Shown piece by piece: positions 26,138 through 34,768 of a DNA stretch of 64,000 bases. The stretch is taken from positions 5,771,851-5,835,850 of the forward strand of contig JBBCGH010000001.1 of NCBI GenBank assembly GCA_037200445.1, read 5' to 3'. A program made the translations under genes and the position numbers. The notes under the pieces are model-generated. The model was not told the origin of the DNA, did not search any database, and saw only the letters and a list, made by a program, of their open reading frames with translations. The first letter of the stretch is position 1, and the number at the start of each line of letters is the position of its first letter. Source of the DNA: Alphaproteobacteria bacterium (GTDB lineage: Bacteria; Pseudomonadota; Alphaproteobacteria; Rhizobiales; Xanthobacteraceae).

Positions 26138-26725
26138 TCATGAGTTTTTCAAAAACTCATCCGCCGTATAGATCGCGCGCAGTTCGAGACCCTCCTTGGC
26201 GAAGTTCTCCTTCGCGCCTTCGAGCCGGTCCACGATCGTGAGCACGCAGACGATGTTGGCCCCCTCCTCGCGCAGCACGTTTGCGGCCTGCATCGAGGAG
26301 CCGCCGGTCGTGGTCGTATCTTCGACCACCACGACGTTCCTTCCTTTGAGCGACTCGCCCTTCGGCAGCCCCTCGATCATCTTCCTGGCGCCGTGATCCT
26401 TGACCTTCTTGCGCACGAAGAAGGCCTGCAGCTTGCCGCCGCGGCGATGGCTCGCGATCGCAACCGACGTGGCGATCGGGATTGCGCCCGCCTCGAGCCC
26501 GCCGACGAACTCGGCGTTAGTGCCTTCGAGCGCGTCGCAAATGAGTTCGCCGACGGCGGTCGCGCCCGCCGGATGGACCGTGGTCGGGCGCAGGTCGAAG
26601 TAGAAGTCGCTCTCGCGGCCCGAGGAGAGCATGATCTTGCCGCGCCCGAACGAGCGGGTGCGGATCAGGTCAAACAGTTCGGCGCGATAGTTGTGGGGGG
26701 GATTTGCGCGGCGGAGCGGCTGCAT
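26138..26725 (-). CDS. pyrE: orotate phosphoribosyltransferase
   Basis: 195 residues. The PRPP-binding motif VVVVEDTTTTGGSS is near residue 125, with FVRKKVKDHGARKMIEG (catalytic loop) before it and FYFDLRPTTVHPAG near the N-terminus. It converts orotate and PRPP to OMP in pyrimidine synthesis. Start at ATG 26725, preceded by GGAGG. The last codons (GAG TTT TTG AAA AAC TCA) happen to form a 19-bp palindrome at 26141-26159. Confidence 0.94.
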   Translation of the reverse strand: MQPLRRANPPHNYRAELFDLIRTRSFGRGKIMLSSGRESDFYFDLRPTTVHPAGATAVGELICDALEGTNAEFVGGLEAGAIPIATSVAIASHRRGGKLQAFFVRKKVKDHGARKMIEGLPKGESLKGRNVVVVEDTTTTGGSSMQAANVLREEGANIVCVLTIVDRLEGAKENFAKEGLELRAIYTADEFLKNS

Positions 26726-26740
26726 CGTGGGCCTCCGATA

Positions 26741-26789
26741 GAGCATGATCCCGAAAAGTGGGCACCGGTTTTCGGATCAGATCATGCTC
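26741..26789. repeat. Interspersed palindrome, GAGCATGATCCCGAAAAGTGG family, copy 2
   Basis: GAGCATGATCCCGAAAAGTG and CCGGTTTTCGGATCAGATC...ATGCTC form the hairpin. It sits immediately upstream of pyrE. Confidence 0.88.
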
Positions 26790-26841
26790 AAAAGTAAAGG
26801 CGCGTATAGCGTGCCAGCCCCGTGGGAACAAACCGGCCGCG

Positions 26842-27693
26842 TTACTTATCCACCTTGGCGCACTTGGCCGCAAACGCCGCACAGCGCGCCGTCATCGCAC
26901 TCGCCGGATCGCTCAAGGGATCGATCACCGTGAAATGGTTCGCACCCGGCATCTCGACGTAGTGCGCATCGACGCCCTTCGCGCGCCAGGTGTCCACGAC
27001 CGTGCGGCTCTGGCGCAGGAATTCGGACGACTCCGCTCCACCCACCACGGCATCGAATACGCGCGGGTTCGAAACCGGCCAGGTGAGCGGCGAAACACGA
27101 TGGACCTCGACCTCGTCGAGGCGCAGGTCGGCGTTCATCGCGGTGTGGATCAGGGGGCTGAGATCGAACAGGCCGGAGATCGAATAGGCGGCCGGCACCA
27201 GGTCGGCCGGCGCCTTGGGATCGAACTTCTTCCAGTCGGTCGCCAGCATGCAGGCCGAGAGATGTCCACCGGCCGAATGGCCGTACACCATCAGGCGCTG
27301 CCCGAAGCGGCGCCACAGGAACAGGCAGGCGTTGCGGATCTGGTTGATGATCTGCCCGACGGTCACCTGCGGGCAGAGATCGTAGCCCGCGACCGCGACC
27401 GCGACACCCTTCGCGTTGAGCCCCGCCGCCATGTGGCTGAAGGTCGAGGCGTCGAGCGAGCGCCAGTAGCCGCCGTGCACGAAGAGGGCGAGCGGGGTGT
27501 GGCCGGTCGCCTCCGGAAAGAACAGGTCGACGGTCTGGCGCGGGCTGGTGCCATACGCAAGGCCGAGCTCGGCATTTTCCTCGGCCTGCATGCGCTCGCG
27601 ATAGGCCGCGGCGTCCGCCGTCCAGCGCGCAAAGATTTGCGCATGCTCGGGAACGCGCGCGCGGTTGTTGTACTCGACCTCGTAGTCGGTCAT
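26842..27693 (-). CDS. alpha/beta hydrolase, kynurenine formamidase/BD-FAE type
   Basis: 283 residues. The oxyanion-hole motif is FVHGGYWR near residue 73, the nucleophile elbow YGHSAGGHLSA near residue 138 and the histidine in GANHFTVID near residue 247. HGGYW plus GHSAGGH is typical of bacterial kynurenine formamidases and related carboxylesterases. ATG 27693 follows GGGAGGG; the frame is open about 33 codons further without support. Divergent from mtnA. Confidence 0.88.
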   Translation of the reverse strand: MTDYEVEYNNRARVPEHAQIFARWTADAAAYRERMQAEENAELGLAYGTSPRQTVDLFFPEATGHTPLALFVHGGYWRSLDASTFSHMAAGLNAKGVAVAVAGYDLCPQVTVGQIINQIRNACLFLWRRFGQRLMVYGHSAGGHLSACMLATDWKKFDPKAPADLVPAAYSISGLFDLSPLIHTAMNADLRLDEVEVHRVSPLTWPVSNPRVFDAVVGGAESSEFLRQSRTVVDTWRAKGVDAHYVEMPGANHFTVIDPLSDPASAMTARCAAFAAKCAKVDK

Positions 27694-27814
27694 TCGCCCT
27701 CCCGCCACTACCGGCGATAGACAGCTTGGATGATCGAGGAAGGCGCCGCAAGCAAGAAGGCTCTCCGCCGGCAGTTTTGTCCTCAATCGCAAAGCGGGCT
27801 AATGAGTGCGCGAC

Positions 27815-28936
27815 ATGAAAGTCAACGGCACGCCTACGCGCACCATCTGGGTCGAAGCCGATCGGAGCATCGGCACGATCGACCAGACGCTGCTGCCGCA
27901 TCGTTACGCGACGATCCGCCTCGATACGCCTGAGGATGCGGCGCGCGCGATCAAGACCATGCAGGTGCGCGGCGCACCGCTGATCGGCGCGACCGCGGCC
28001 TGCGGCATGGCGCTTGCGGCGCGCGCAGATGCATCCGATGCCGCGCTGGAGCGCGCCTATGCGCTGCTGATTGCGACGCGTCCGACCGCGATCAACCTGA
28101 AATGGGCGCTCGACGAGATGATGGCGGCTCTGCGCAATCGCCCGCGCGAAGAGCGTGCCGCCGCCGCATCCCGGCGCGCGCAGGAGATCGCCGATGAAGA
28201 CGTTGAGATCAATGCGGCGATCGGCCGGCACGGCGTGAAGCTGATCGAGGAGATCGTGGCGCGGAAGGAAGGCAAGACCGTCAACGTGCTAACGCATTGC
28301 AACGCGGGCTGGCTCGCGACCGTCGACTGGGGCACCGCGACATCGCCGATCTATCAGGCGCACGATGCGGGCATTCCGGTCCATGTGTGGGTCGACGAGA
28401 CGCGCCCGCGGAATCAAGGCGCCTCGCTCACCGCCTGGGAACTCGGCCAGCACGGCGTGCCCCACACCGTGATCGCCGACAACACCGGTGGCCACCTGAT
28501 GCAGCACGGCGAGGTCGACATCGTGATCACCGGCACCGACCGCGTCACCGCGCAAGGCGATGTGGCGAACAAGATCGGCACTTACCTGAAGGCGCTTGCC
28601 GCAAAGGACAACGGCGTGCCGTTCTATGTGGCGCTTCCCTCGCCGACGATCGACTTCACGGTGTCGGACGGCATGAAGGAGATTCCGATCGAGCAGCGCG
28701 GCGCGGACGAAGTCGCCACCATGACGGGCAAGACCGCCGACGGGCGGATCGAGAGCGTGCGGATCGTGCCGGACGGCTCAGAGGTCGCGAATTATGCGTT
28801 CGACGTGACGCCGGCACGGCTGGTCAGCGGGCTCATCACCGAGCGCGGCGTGATCGCGGCGAGCCGTGAGGCGCTGGCCCGGGTATTCCCCGAGCGCGCG
28901 GCCGCGGCGCGGAGTTCCCTGAAGACCGCCGAATAA
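27815..28936 (+). CDS. mtnA: S-methyl-5-thioribose-1-phosphate isomerase
   Basis: 373 residues of the eIF-2B/MtnA family. Signatures: [14 protein letters not shown] near residue 49, [17 protein letters not shown] (catalytic cysteine) near residue 150, [20 protein letters not shown], and [18 protein letters not shown] with the catalytic aspartate near residue 240. It isomerises methylthioribose-1-phosphate to methylthioribulose-1-phosphate in methionine salvage. No other salvage gene is adjacent. Start at ATG 27815 ([12 protein letters not shown]) fits the family; a GTG three codons earlier is possible. Confidence 0.94.
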   Translation: MKVNGTPTRTIWVEADRSIGTIDQTLLPHRYATIRLDTPEDAARAIKTMQVRGAPLIGATAACGMALAARADASDAALERAYALLIATRPTAINLKWALDEMMAALRNRPREERAAAASRRAQEIADEDVEINAAIGRHGVKLIEEIVARKEGKTVNVLTHCNAGWLATVDWGTATSPIYQAHDAGIPVHVWVDETRPRNQGASLTAWELGQHGVPHTVIADNTGGHLMQHGEVDIVITGTDRVTAQGDVANKIGTYLKALAAKDNGVPFYVALPSPTIDFTVSDGMKEIPIEQRGADEVATMTGKTADGRIESVRIVPDGSEVANYAFDVTPARLVSGLITERGVIAASREALARVFPERAAAARSSLKTAE

Positions 28937-29023
28937 TCACAACCGCCGGTTTGTCGCGCGGGCCGCGTGGAGCCGGTTCAGTTCGCCGTGGAGCGAATCT
29001 CCGCCGCATGAGATGGTCCGGTC

Positions 29024-29503
29024 ATGACCCTTCGCCTCGTCACTTCGATCCCGGTCGACGGCCGCCAGTCGGCGACCGCGCTCAGCGTTGCGCGCGGCAC
29101 GACGCGGCTGTTGCACCAGCTCGGCTTCTCGGCGGTGAGCGAACTCGCGCTGCCCTCCGGACGGCGCGCCGACCTCGTGGCGCTCAATGGCGCAGGCGAC
29201 ATCTGGATCGTCGAGATCAAGTCCTCGATCGAGGATTTCCGCGCCGACCAGAAGTGGACGGACTATCGCCTGCACTGCGACCGGCTGTTCTTCGCCACCA
29301 CTGTCGAGGTGCCTTGCGAGATTTTCCCCAAGGACACGGGACTGATCGTGGCGGATGCGTTCGGCGCGCATGTCGTGTGCGAGGCGCCGGAGCACCGGCT
29401 GCACGCCTCGACCCGCAAAAGCATGATGCTCGGCTTCGCCCGTTGCGCGGCGCTGCGGCTGCAGGCGCTTGCCGATCCGCAAGGGCCGTTCGCGGAGTTA
29501 TAG
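29024..29503 (+). CDS. MmcB-family DNA repair protein
   Basis: 159 residues. The core LPSGRRADLVALN...IWIVEIKSSIEDFRADQKW matches the PD-(D/E)XK nuclease-like MmcB family (formerly DUF2161), in which the acidic and lysine residues (RAD, EIK) form the nuclease-like centre. In Caulobacter mmcB is a DNA-damage-induced gene. No clear alphaproteobacterial LexA site (GTTC-N7-GTTC) is seen upstream. Confidence 0.85.
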   Translation: MTLRLVTSIPVDGRQSATALSVARGTTRLLHQLGFSAVSELALPSGRRADLVALNGAGDIWIVEIKSSIEDFRADQKWTDYRLHCDRLFFATTVEVPCEIFPKDTGLIVADAFGAHVVCEAPEHRLHASTRKSMMLGFARCAALRLQALADPQGPFAEL

Positions 29504-29607
29504 GCTCGCGCCACTGACGCCCTTGATCCTGAACATTGCGTAATGCCGGAACGCTGCGCGGCCCGGGTCGTTGACGCGACAAGGGCGACACCATCCGGGA
29601 GCCCGCC

Positions 29608-30003
29608 ATGAGTTCCGAGCACAAGAACAATGCCACCGACAAGCTTCCCCTCGCCGTCTATGCCGCCCTCATCGGCTTCGTGGCCTGGCTGGCGCTTGCC
29701 GCGTGGGGATTCGCGGGCCCCGGCTATGCGGATCTCTCGCTCGCGGTGGTTACCGGTTTTCTCGTCATCGTGATCGCGATCCCGTTTGTGCTGTGGCGTG
29801 TCTGGCGTGCGAACGCGGAGGAGCGGGCCGACGATCGCATGAGCTTTGGCGAATGGAAATCCAGCCAGTTCGAGACCTGGCAGGATCGCGTCAAAGGCGC
29901 GAATGCCGCGGCCGAGATCGTCCTTCCGATCGCGGCGGCAGCCGTCGGCATGACAGCCTTCGCCATCGTCTTTCACTACGCGGCGCTGCACGCTTCGGCA
30001 TAG
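29608..30003 (+). CDS. Three-segment membrane protein, unknown function
   Basis: 131 residues with hydrophobic stretches near residues 15-37, 43-63 and 102-124, joined by a charged loop (RANAEERADDRMSFGEWKSSQFETWQDRVKG). It looks like a small inner-membrane protein found in this bacterial group. No motif allows a functional call. It is a single gene between mmcB and an MFS carrier. Confidence 0.7.
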   Translation: MSSEHKNNATDKLPLAVYAALIGFVAWLALAAWGFAGPGYADLSLAVVTGFLVIVIAIPFVLWRVWRANAEERADDRMSFGEWKSSQFETWQDRVKGANAAAEIVLPIAAAAVGMTAFAIVFHYAALHASA

Positions 30004-30054
30004 GACGAAACATTCCTTATGCCCGCCGGGGGCGGCCGCCTATAACTACGGTGC

Positions 30055-31251
30055 ATGCAAACTGCAGCACCGATCACCGACAACGAATCCTCGCCGCGCT
30101 ATTTCGGCTGGCGCGTCGTCGTCGCGTGCTTCCTGCTGGCGCTCGCCTGCTGGGGCTTCGGCCTCTACGGCCACGCGGTCTACCTCGCCGAGCTGACGCG
30201 CCTCCATGGCTGGCCGCCGTCGCTGATCGCGGGCGCCAGCACAACCATGTATCTGCTCAATGCGGTGCTGGTGATCTTCACCAGCGATGCACTGACGCGC
30301 TTCGGCGCGCGGCGCTTCGTGCTGTTCGGCCTTGCCACGCTCACACTGTCGATCGTGCTGCTCGCGCTCGCGCGCGCCCCCTGGCAGGTCTACGCGGCCT
30401 ACCTCGTGATGTCGTTCGGCTGGCTCGGCCTCGGGCTCGTCACCATCCCGACCATCATCAGCCAGTGGTTCACGCGCAAGCGCGGACTTGCGATCTCGCT
30501 CGCGCTCAATGGCGCAAGCTTCGGCGGCATCGTGGTCGCGCCTTCGCTGGTTGCGCTGATCCACGTCACGAACTTCACCTCCGCGATGTTGATCGCGGCC
30601 GCCGTGACGGTCGCGATCCTCGTGCCCGCGATTCTCCTCTGGGTGCCGTCGCATGCGGCGCCGGCGCAGCAAGTCACCTCGGAGTCCTCATGGACGCGGC
30701 GCGATGCGCTGCGCAGCCTGCCGTTCTGGACCGTCTCGGGTCCGTTCGCGCTCGCGCTGATCGCGCAGGTCGCCTTCATCGTGCATCAGATCGCCTTCAT
30801 GGAGCCGATCGTCGGGCGCGCGCAGGCCGCGCTCTCGGTGTCGCTGATGACGACATTCGCGGTGATCGGGCGGCTCACCCTCGGCGCGATCGTCGACCGG
30901 CTCGATCCGCGCCTCATCTCGTCGGTCTCGATGTTCAGCCAGGCGGTGGCGCTGTTCGTCATGACGCGCACGACCGATGCGAGCCTGCTGCTCGCGTGCT
31001 GCGCGGCCTACGGCTTCTCGGTCGGCAACATCATCACGCTGCCTGCGCTGATCGTGCAGCGCGAATTTCCGAATTCCGCGTTCGGCATGGTGCTCGGCCT
31101 GTCGACCGCCATCGGCACCTTCGCGGGCGCGCTTGGGCCCGGCCTCATCGGACTGATCCGCGACGCGGCCGGGAACTATGGACCGGCGTTGCTCGTCTGC
31201 ATGACCCTGAAGATCGTCGGCGGGGCGTTCGTGCTGGTCCGAAAACGTTAA
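30055..31251 (+). CDS. MFS transporter
   Basis: 398 residues, 12 predicted membrane segments in two halves separated by a hydrophilic loop near residue 200 (HAAPAQQVTSESSWTRRDA). Features such as WFTRKRGLAISLALNGASFGG and GRLTLGAIVDRLDPR fit the oxalate/formate-antiporter-like and monocarboxylate branch of the family. It probably moves an organic acid; direction and substrate are unknown. No catabolic partner is adjacent. Confidence 0.88.
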   Translation: MQTAAPITDNESSPRYFGWRVVVACFLLALACWGFGLYGHAVYLAELTRLHGWPPSLIAGASTTMYLLNAVLVIFTSDALTRFGARRFVLFGLATLTLSIVLLALARAPWQVYAAYLVMSFGWLGLGLVTIPTIISQWFTRKRGLAISLALNGASFGGIVVAPSLVALIHVTNFTSAMLIAAAVTVAILVPAILLWVPSHAAPAQQVTSESSWTRRDALRSLPFWTVSGPFALALIAQVAFIVHQIAFMEPIVGRAQAALSVSLMTTFAVIGRLTLGAIVDRLDPRLISSVSMFSQAVALFVMTRTTDASLLLACCAAYGFSVGNIITLPALIVQREFPNSAFGMVLGLSTAIGTFAGALGPGLIGLIRDAAGNYGPALLVCMTLKIVGGAFVLVRKR

Positions 31252-31366
31252 TCCAATCATACTTGTTCTGCAGAATTCCTCACGAATGCGCGGCTTTCAT
31301 CAAGGTCTCGCCGCAAAGCCGCCGTCACATCCGGCGAATTCCCATCCCACGCACGGGGAGGACCTG

Positions 31367-32239
31367 ATGATTGCCGCTGCCTCGCGACTCGTGCCTTTGG
31401 CGGTCAAATCCTGCCGCCAGATCATTCCCCCCGTCATTGCGACCCTGATCGCCGCCGGGCTGATTTCCGCCTACAACCGCGCGTTTTCAGGCCATTTGCA
31501 GCAGCCGCGCATGGCCGCGCTGCACCAGGATGCCGCCGAAGTTCCCGCCGAGCCCGCCGCAAAGCCGTTCAATCCGGCCGAGGCGGTCGCGATCTACGAC
31601 ACTATCGCCCCGCCGCCGCGGCTCTGGGAGAAAGAGGCGAAACAGGAGAGCGGGAAAGATCAGGCGATCAAGGTTGCCGAGCCTGCGCCGGTTCGCGCCG
31701 CCCCGCGCCCCGAAAGGGCCGAAGTGCGCGCCGAGCAACGCCGCGTCGCGGCGGTCGAGCCCGCGCCTGTCGTCCGCGGGCCCGCCTCGACGGTCGCTTC
31801 CTCGCCGGTGATCATGGCCGTTCCGCCGCCGGCGGTCGCACCGCCAGGAACCGCGCCGGTCGCCTCCTCCGCCCTGCCGACCATTCAGGAGTTGCGGCAG
31901 CCGCTGCTTGCGCCTCCCCCGCCGCACTACCAGCAGCCACCCTATCAGCAGCCACAATACGGACAGCCCCAGTACCAGCAGCCGCAGTACAGCCAGCCGC
32001 AATATCAGCAGCCGCCGTATCAACCGCCACCGCTGGTGACCGCACAGCCGATCGTGACGGTGCCGGACAGGGCGCGGCCGGTCGTCGAGGCGCAAGCCGA
32101 GGCGGCGAACCCGCCGCAGGGGCCGATCGGAAAGTTCGTGGATACGCTCAAGCCCGCAAACCTGCTCGCACGCGCGCGTCAGTTCGGCGAAAAAATCGAG
32201 CAGGCCGGCAACGACATCCTGCCGAGCATCAGGCAGTAG
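31367..32239 (+). CDS. Membrane-anchored Pro/Gln-rich repeat protein
   Basis: 290 residues. One N-terminal hydrophobic segment (IIPPVIATLIAAGLISAY) probably anchors it in the inner membrane. The middle is Ala/Pro/Glu-rich, and residues about 186-222 are short tandem repeats of the form QQPQY / GQPQY / SQPQY / QQPPY. A charged helix (KFVDTLKPANLLARARQFGEKIEQAG) closes it. No family recognised; such tails often span the periplasm or bind the wall. GGGGAGGA precedes ATG 31367. Confidence 0.7.
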   Translation: MIAAASRLVPLAVKSCRQIIPPVIATLIAAGLISAYNRAFSGHLQQPRMAALHQDAAEVPAEPAAKPFNPAEAVAIYDTIAPPPRLWEKEAKQESGKDQAIKVAEPAPVRAAPRPERAEVRAEQRRVAAVEPAPVVRGPASTVASSPVIMAVPPPAVAPPGTAPVASSALPTIQELRQPLLAPPPPHYQQPPYQQPQYGQPQYQQPQYSQPQYQQPPYQPPPLVTAQPIVTVPDRARPVVEAQAEAANPPQGPIGKFVDTLKPANLLARARQFGEKIEQAGNDILPSIRQ

Positions 32240-32247
32240 GCGCAGGC

Positions 32248-32326
32248 GTCGTCCCCGCGAAGGCGGGGACCCAGTACACGCAAGACAAGCTGATGATTAC
32301 TGGATACCCGCTTTCGCGGGTATGAC
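32248..32326. repeat. Interspersed inverted repeat, GTCGTCCCCGCGAAGGCGGGG family, copy 1
   Basis: GTCGTCCCCGCGAAGGCGGG, then CCCAGTA at the left; TTACTGGATACCCG and CTTTCGCGGGTATGAC at the right. Copies at 37803-37887, 49864-49972 and 50513-50610 share the two hairpins and the CCAGTA/TACTGG pairing. Confidence 0.88.
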
Positions 32327-32348
32327 CTCGCGACGACGTCGCGAGGTC
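32324..32348. terminator. Perfect 11-bp stem hairpin between convergent genes
   Basis: GACCTCGCGAC (32324-32334) and GTCGCGAGGTC (32338-32348) pair perfectly around a 3-base loop. It overlaps the stop codon of the response regulator and sits between convergent genes. There is no T-tract, so it may be a Rho-assisted or mRNA-stabilising structure. Confidence 0.5.
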
Positions 32349-32919
32349 ACTTCGGTGCGCGCTTCGCCAGAATGCGCTGCAGCGTGCGGCGATGCATGTT
32401 GAGCCGCCGCGCCGTCTCCGAGACGTTGCGATTGCACAGCTCGTAGACGCGCTGGATATGCTCCCAGCGCACGCGGTCCGCCGACATCGGATTTTCCGGC
32501 GGCACCGCCGTGCGGCCTTCGATCGCCAGCAGCGCGTTCACCACATCGTCGGCGTCGGCCGGCTTGGCGAGATAGTCGATCGCGCCGAGCTTCACGGCAT
32601 TCACCGCGGTCGCGATGTTGCCGTAGCCGGTGAGCACGACGCCGTGCGCCTCCGGGCGGCGCTTCTTCAACGCCGAGATGACATCGAGGCCGTTGCCGTC
32701 GCCGAGCCGCATGTCGACAACCGCATAGAACGGCGGCGCCTTCTCGACCTGCAACAGGCCGTCCGCGACCGTTTCGGCAGTCGCCACCGCAAAGCCGCGC
32801 TGCTCCATGGCGCGCGCGAGTCTCGTGAGGAACGACTTGTCGTCCTCCACGATCAGGAGCGTACGTTCGCCTGGAATCGGCGCTGGCGCGGCCGGCACGT
32901 CGGTCATGGTCATCATCAT
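32347..32919 (-). CDS. regA: RegA/ActR/PrrA-family redox response regulator
   Basis: 190 residues. The receiver domain has the acidic pair in LLIVEDDKSF, the phosphorylated aspartate in VVDMRLGDGNG near residue 68 and lysine in YLAKPAD near 118. The C-terminal 40 residues are a Fis-type helix-turn-helix (VYELCNRNVSETARRLNMHRRTLQRILAKR), nearly invariant in RegA/ActR/PrrA. These regulators control photosynthesis, respiration, nitrogen and carbon fixation genes in response to redox state. The kinase gene lies 24 bases upstream on the same strand. Confidence 0.93.
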   Translation of the reverse strand: MMMTMTDVPAAPAPIPGERTLLIVEDDKSFLTRLARAMEQRGFAVATAETVADGLLQVEKAPPFYAVVDMRLGDGNGLDVISALKKRRPEAHGVVLTGYGNIATAVNAVKLGAIDYLAKPADADDVVNALLAIEGRTAVPPENPMSADRVRWEHIQRVYELCNRNVSETARRLNMHRRTLQRILAKRAPK

Positions 32920-32943
32920 CGCGAAACTCCGAAAATCTGCCGA

Positions 32944-34278
32944 TCAGCTATGCGACGCCGCCGCGCGGCTCAAGTCCTCATTTGTCACTTCGAAATCGCC
33001 GCGCGCCCAGCGCACACGCACGACCGCGCCCTGCTCGGGCGCGGGCCGGTTCAAGAAAGCGAGTGCTGCGCCAGAGCGTTCCAGCAGCGTCTTGGCGATG
33101 AAAAAACCGAGGCCGAGCCCGCTTTCCTCGCTGTCACCGGTCGCCCTGCGGCGGCTTGTCACATAGGGCTCCCCGATGCGGCTGAGGATTTCCGGCGGGA
33201 ACCCCGGCCCATCGTCGGAGATCGTCACCGCGACCTCCTGCTCGCTCCAGCGCACCGCGATTTCGACCTGGCTCGTCGCAAAGTCGACCGCGTTCTCGAT
33301 CAGATTGCCCAGACCGTAGAGGATCGCAGGCGAGCGCTGCACCACCGGCTCCGCGTTCCGGTCCGGCGGCAGCACCACGTCGATCGCGATCCCGAAATTG
33401 CGATGCGGCGCCACGATCTCTTCTGTGAGCGCGGAGAGCTTGACGTGCTCGAACGGCGTCCATCCGGATGGGAGCGCCGAGAGCTTTCCCAGGATGTCGC
33501 GGCAGCGCTGCGCCTGCTCGCGCAACAGCTTCACGTCGGCCGCGTGCGGCGAGTCGGGCCCGAACGCGTTCTGCAATTCCTTCGCCACCACCGCGATGGT
33601 GGAAAGCGGTGTGCCGAGCTCATGCGCGGCCGCGGCTGCGAGCCCGTCGAGCTGCGAGAGGTGCTGTTCGCGCGCGAGCACCAGCTCGGTCGCGGTCAGC
33701 GCGTCGGCCATCACGCGGCTCTCCTCCGCCACCTGCCACGCGTAGGCGCCGATGAAGACGATGGCGACCAGGTTCGCGACCCAGGTGGCGAAGATGTAGA
33801 GCGGCGGCTGCACCAGCGTTTCGGTGCTCGACCACGGCAGCGGCCAATAGAAGAACGCGATGAACGTCGACGTCGCGACCGCAAACAGGCCGAGCGGCAG
33901 AGTGTAGCGCAATGGCAGCGAGATCGCCGCGATCGACACCGGCGCGAGCACGAAGAAGGCGAACGGGTTCTCCAGACCGCCGGTGAGCACCATCAGCACG
34001 GTGAGCTGCGCGATGTCGTAGGCGAGCAGCCACGCGACACGATCCGGCTCGAGCCGTTGCACGTTGCCGTAGTGCATGCGCAGCGCGACGTTGAGCCACG
34101 CGGAGATCGCGATCACCGACAGGCAGGCGGCGATCGGCAGATCGAATTCGAGCCAGTAGTAGACGATGAAGACGGTGACGGCCTGCCCGATCACCGCGAA
34201 CCAGCGGAGCGTGATCAGCGTCTTGAGCCGCACCGTGCGCGGTGCGTGCGGCATCTGGTCGAGCGCAAACGATGGCAT
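32944..34278 (-). CDS. regB: RegB/ActS/PrrB-family redox sensor histidine kinase
   Basis: 444 residues. About six hydrophobic segments occupy residues 20-185, including the quinone-sensing GGLENPFAFFVLAP stretch. The H-box is AAAAHELGTPLSTIAVV near residue 220, the redox-active cysteine lies in LLREQAQRCRDIL near residue 261, and the N, G1 and G2 boxes (NLIENAVDF, DDGPGFP, GLGLGFFIA) are intact. It phosphorylates RegA under reducing conditions. The kinase precedes the regulator in one operon, without the senC gene that often accompanies them. Confidence 0.93.
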   Translation of the reverse strand: MPSFALDQMPHAPRTVRLKTLITLRWFAVIGQAVTVFIVYYWLEFDLPIAACLSVIAISAWLNVALRMHYGNVQRLEPDRVAWLLAYDIAQLTVLMVLTGGLENPFAFFVLAPVSIAAISLPLRYTLPLGLFAVATSTFIAFFYWPLPWSSTETLVQPPLYIFATWVANLVAIVFIGAYAWQVAEESRVMADALTATELVLAREQHLSQLDGLAAAAAHELGTPLSTIAVVAKELQNAFGPDSPHAADVKLLREQAQRCRDILGKLSALPSGWTPFEHVKLSALTEEIVAPHRNFGIAIDVVLPPDRNAEPVVQRSPAILYGLGNLIENAVDFATSQVEIAVRWSEQEVAVTISDDGPGFPPEILSRIGEPYVTSRRRATGDSEESGLGLGFFIAKTLLERSGAALAFLNRPAPEQGAVVRVRWARGDFEVTNEDLSRAAASHS

Positions 34279-34395
34279 CGCTCAACAATAGCGGAGCGCG
34301 GACGCCAGCACAGTGGGGCAAGAAGGCGCGCGGCAGGTCATGCGCGGCTGGCCGGCGGATCGCCTCAGGGCGTCATGCCTCGCGGGGCGAAAGCC

Positions 34396-34587
34396 TCAGT
34401 GCGTGCGTTCGTAGCGCGGCGCGGAGGCTTCGAAGGCCACGATCGCATTGGTGTCGCCGCGCATGAGCGCGGCCCGGGCCTGGCACACCGCGCAGGATTT
34501 CGCCCGATACTCGACGCGGCCCGAACGCGGGTCGGCGTCGTTGCGGATCTCGACGTAAATGCACTGACACTCGAATGTATCGAACAT
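34396..34587 (-). CDS. Small four-cysteine protein, unknown
   Basis: 63 residues with a CxC pair at residues 7-9 (FECQCIYVEIR) and a CxxC pair at 32-35 (AKSCAVCQARAAL), spaced like a small zinc or iron ribbon. Codon use is GC-rich at third positions like the neighbours, which supports coding. The ribosome-binding site is weak. It lies between regB and a divergent ABC exporter. I do not recognise the family. Confidence 0.5.
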   Translation of the reverse strand: MFDTFECQCIYVEIRNDADPRSGRVEYRAKSCAVCQARAALMRGDTNAIVAFEASAPRYERTH

Positions 34588-34768
34588 GGCGTGCTCGCGG
34601 GGCGGGCGGACCGTGGATGGCGGCGCCGCAAAATCCGGCCCCGCACCGCTCTCATCGGCCTGCCGCGCCCAAGAATCAATTTCGGAAGACTACGGATCGG
34701 ATGGAACTTTCGGGCCTTGCGCCCGGCCCGCCAAGCGGCCAAGTGTGCCTTCGCACACGCAATATCCC

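Noticed and set aside
26141..26159. 19-bp palindrome TGAGTTTTTCAAAAACTCA as a terminator.
   Set aside because: It is inside the last pyrE codons (DEFLKNS) and has no T-tract after it; best explained as coding coincidence.
27694..27814. SAM-responsive RNA in front of mtnA.
   Set aside because: The divergent spacer lacks the conserved blocks of any SAM or SAH riboswitch class I know.
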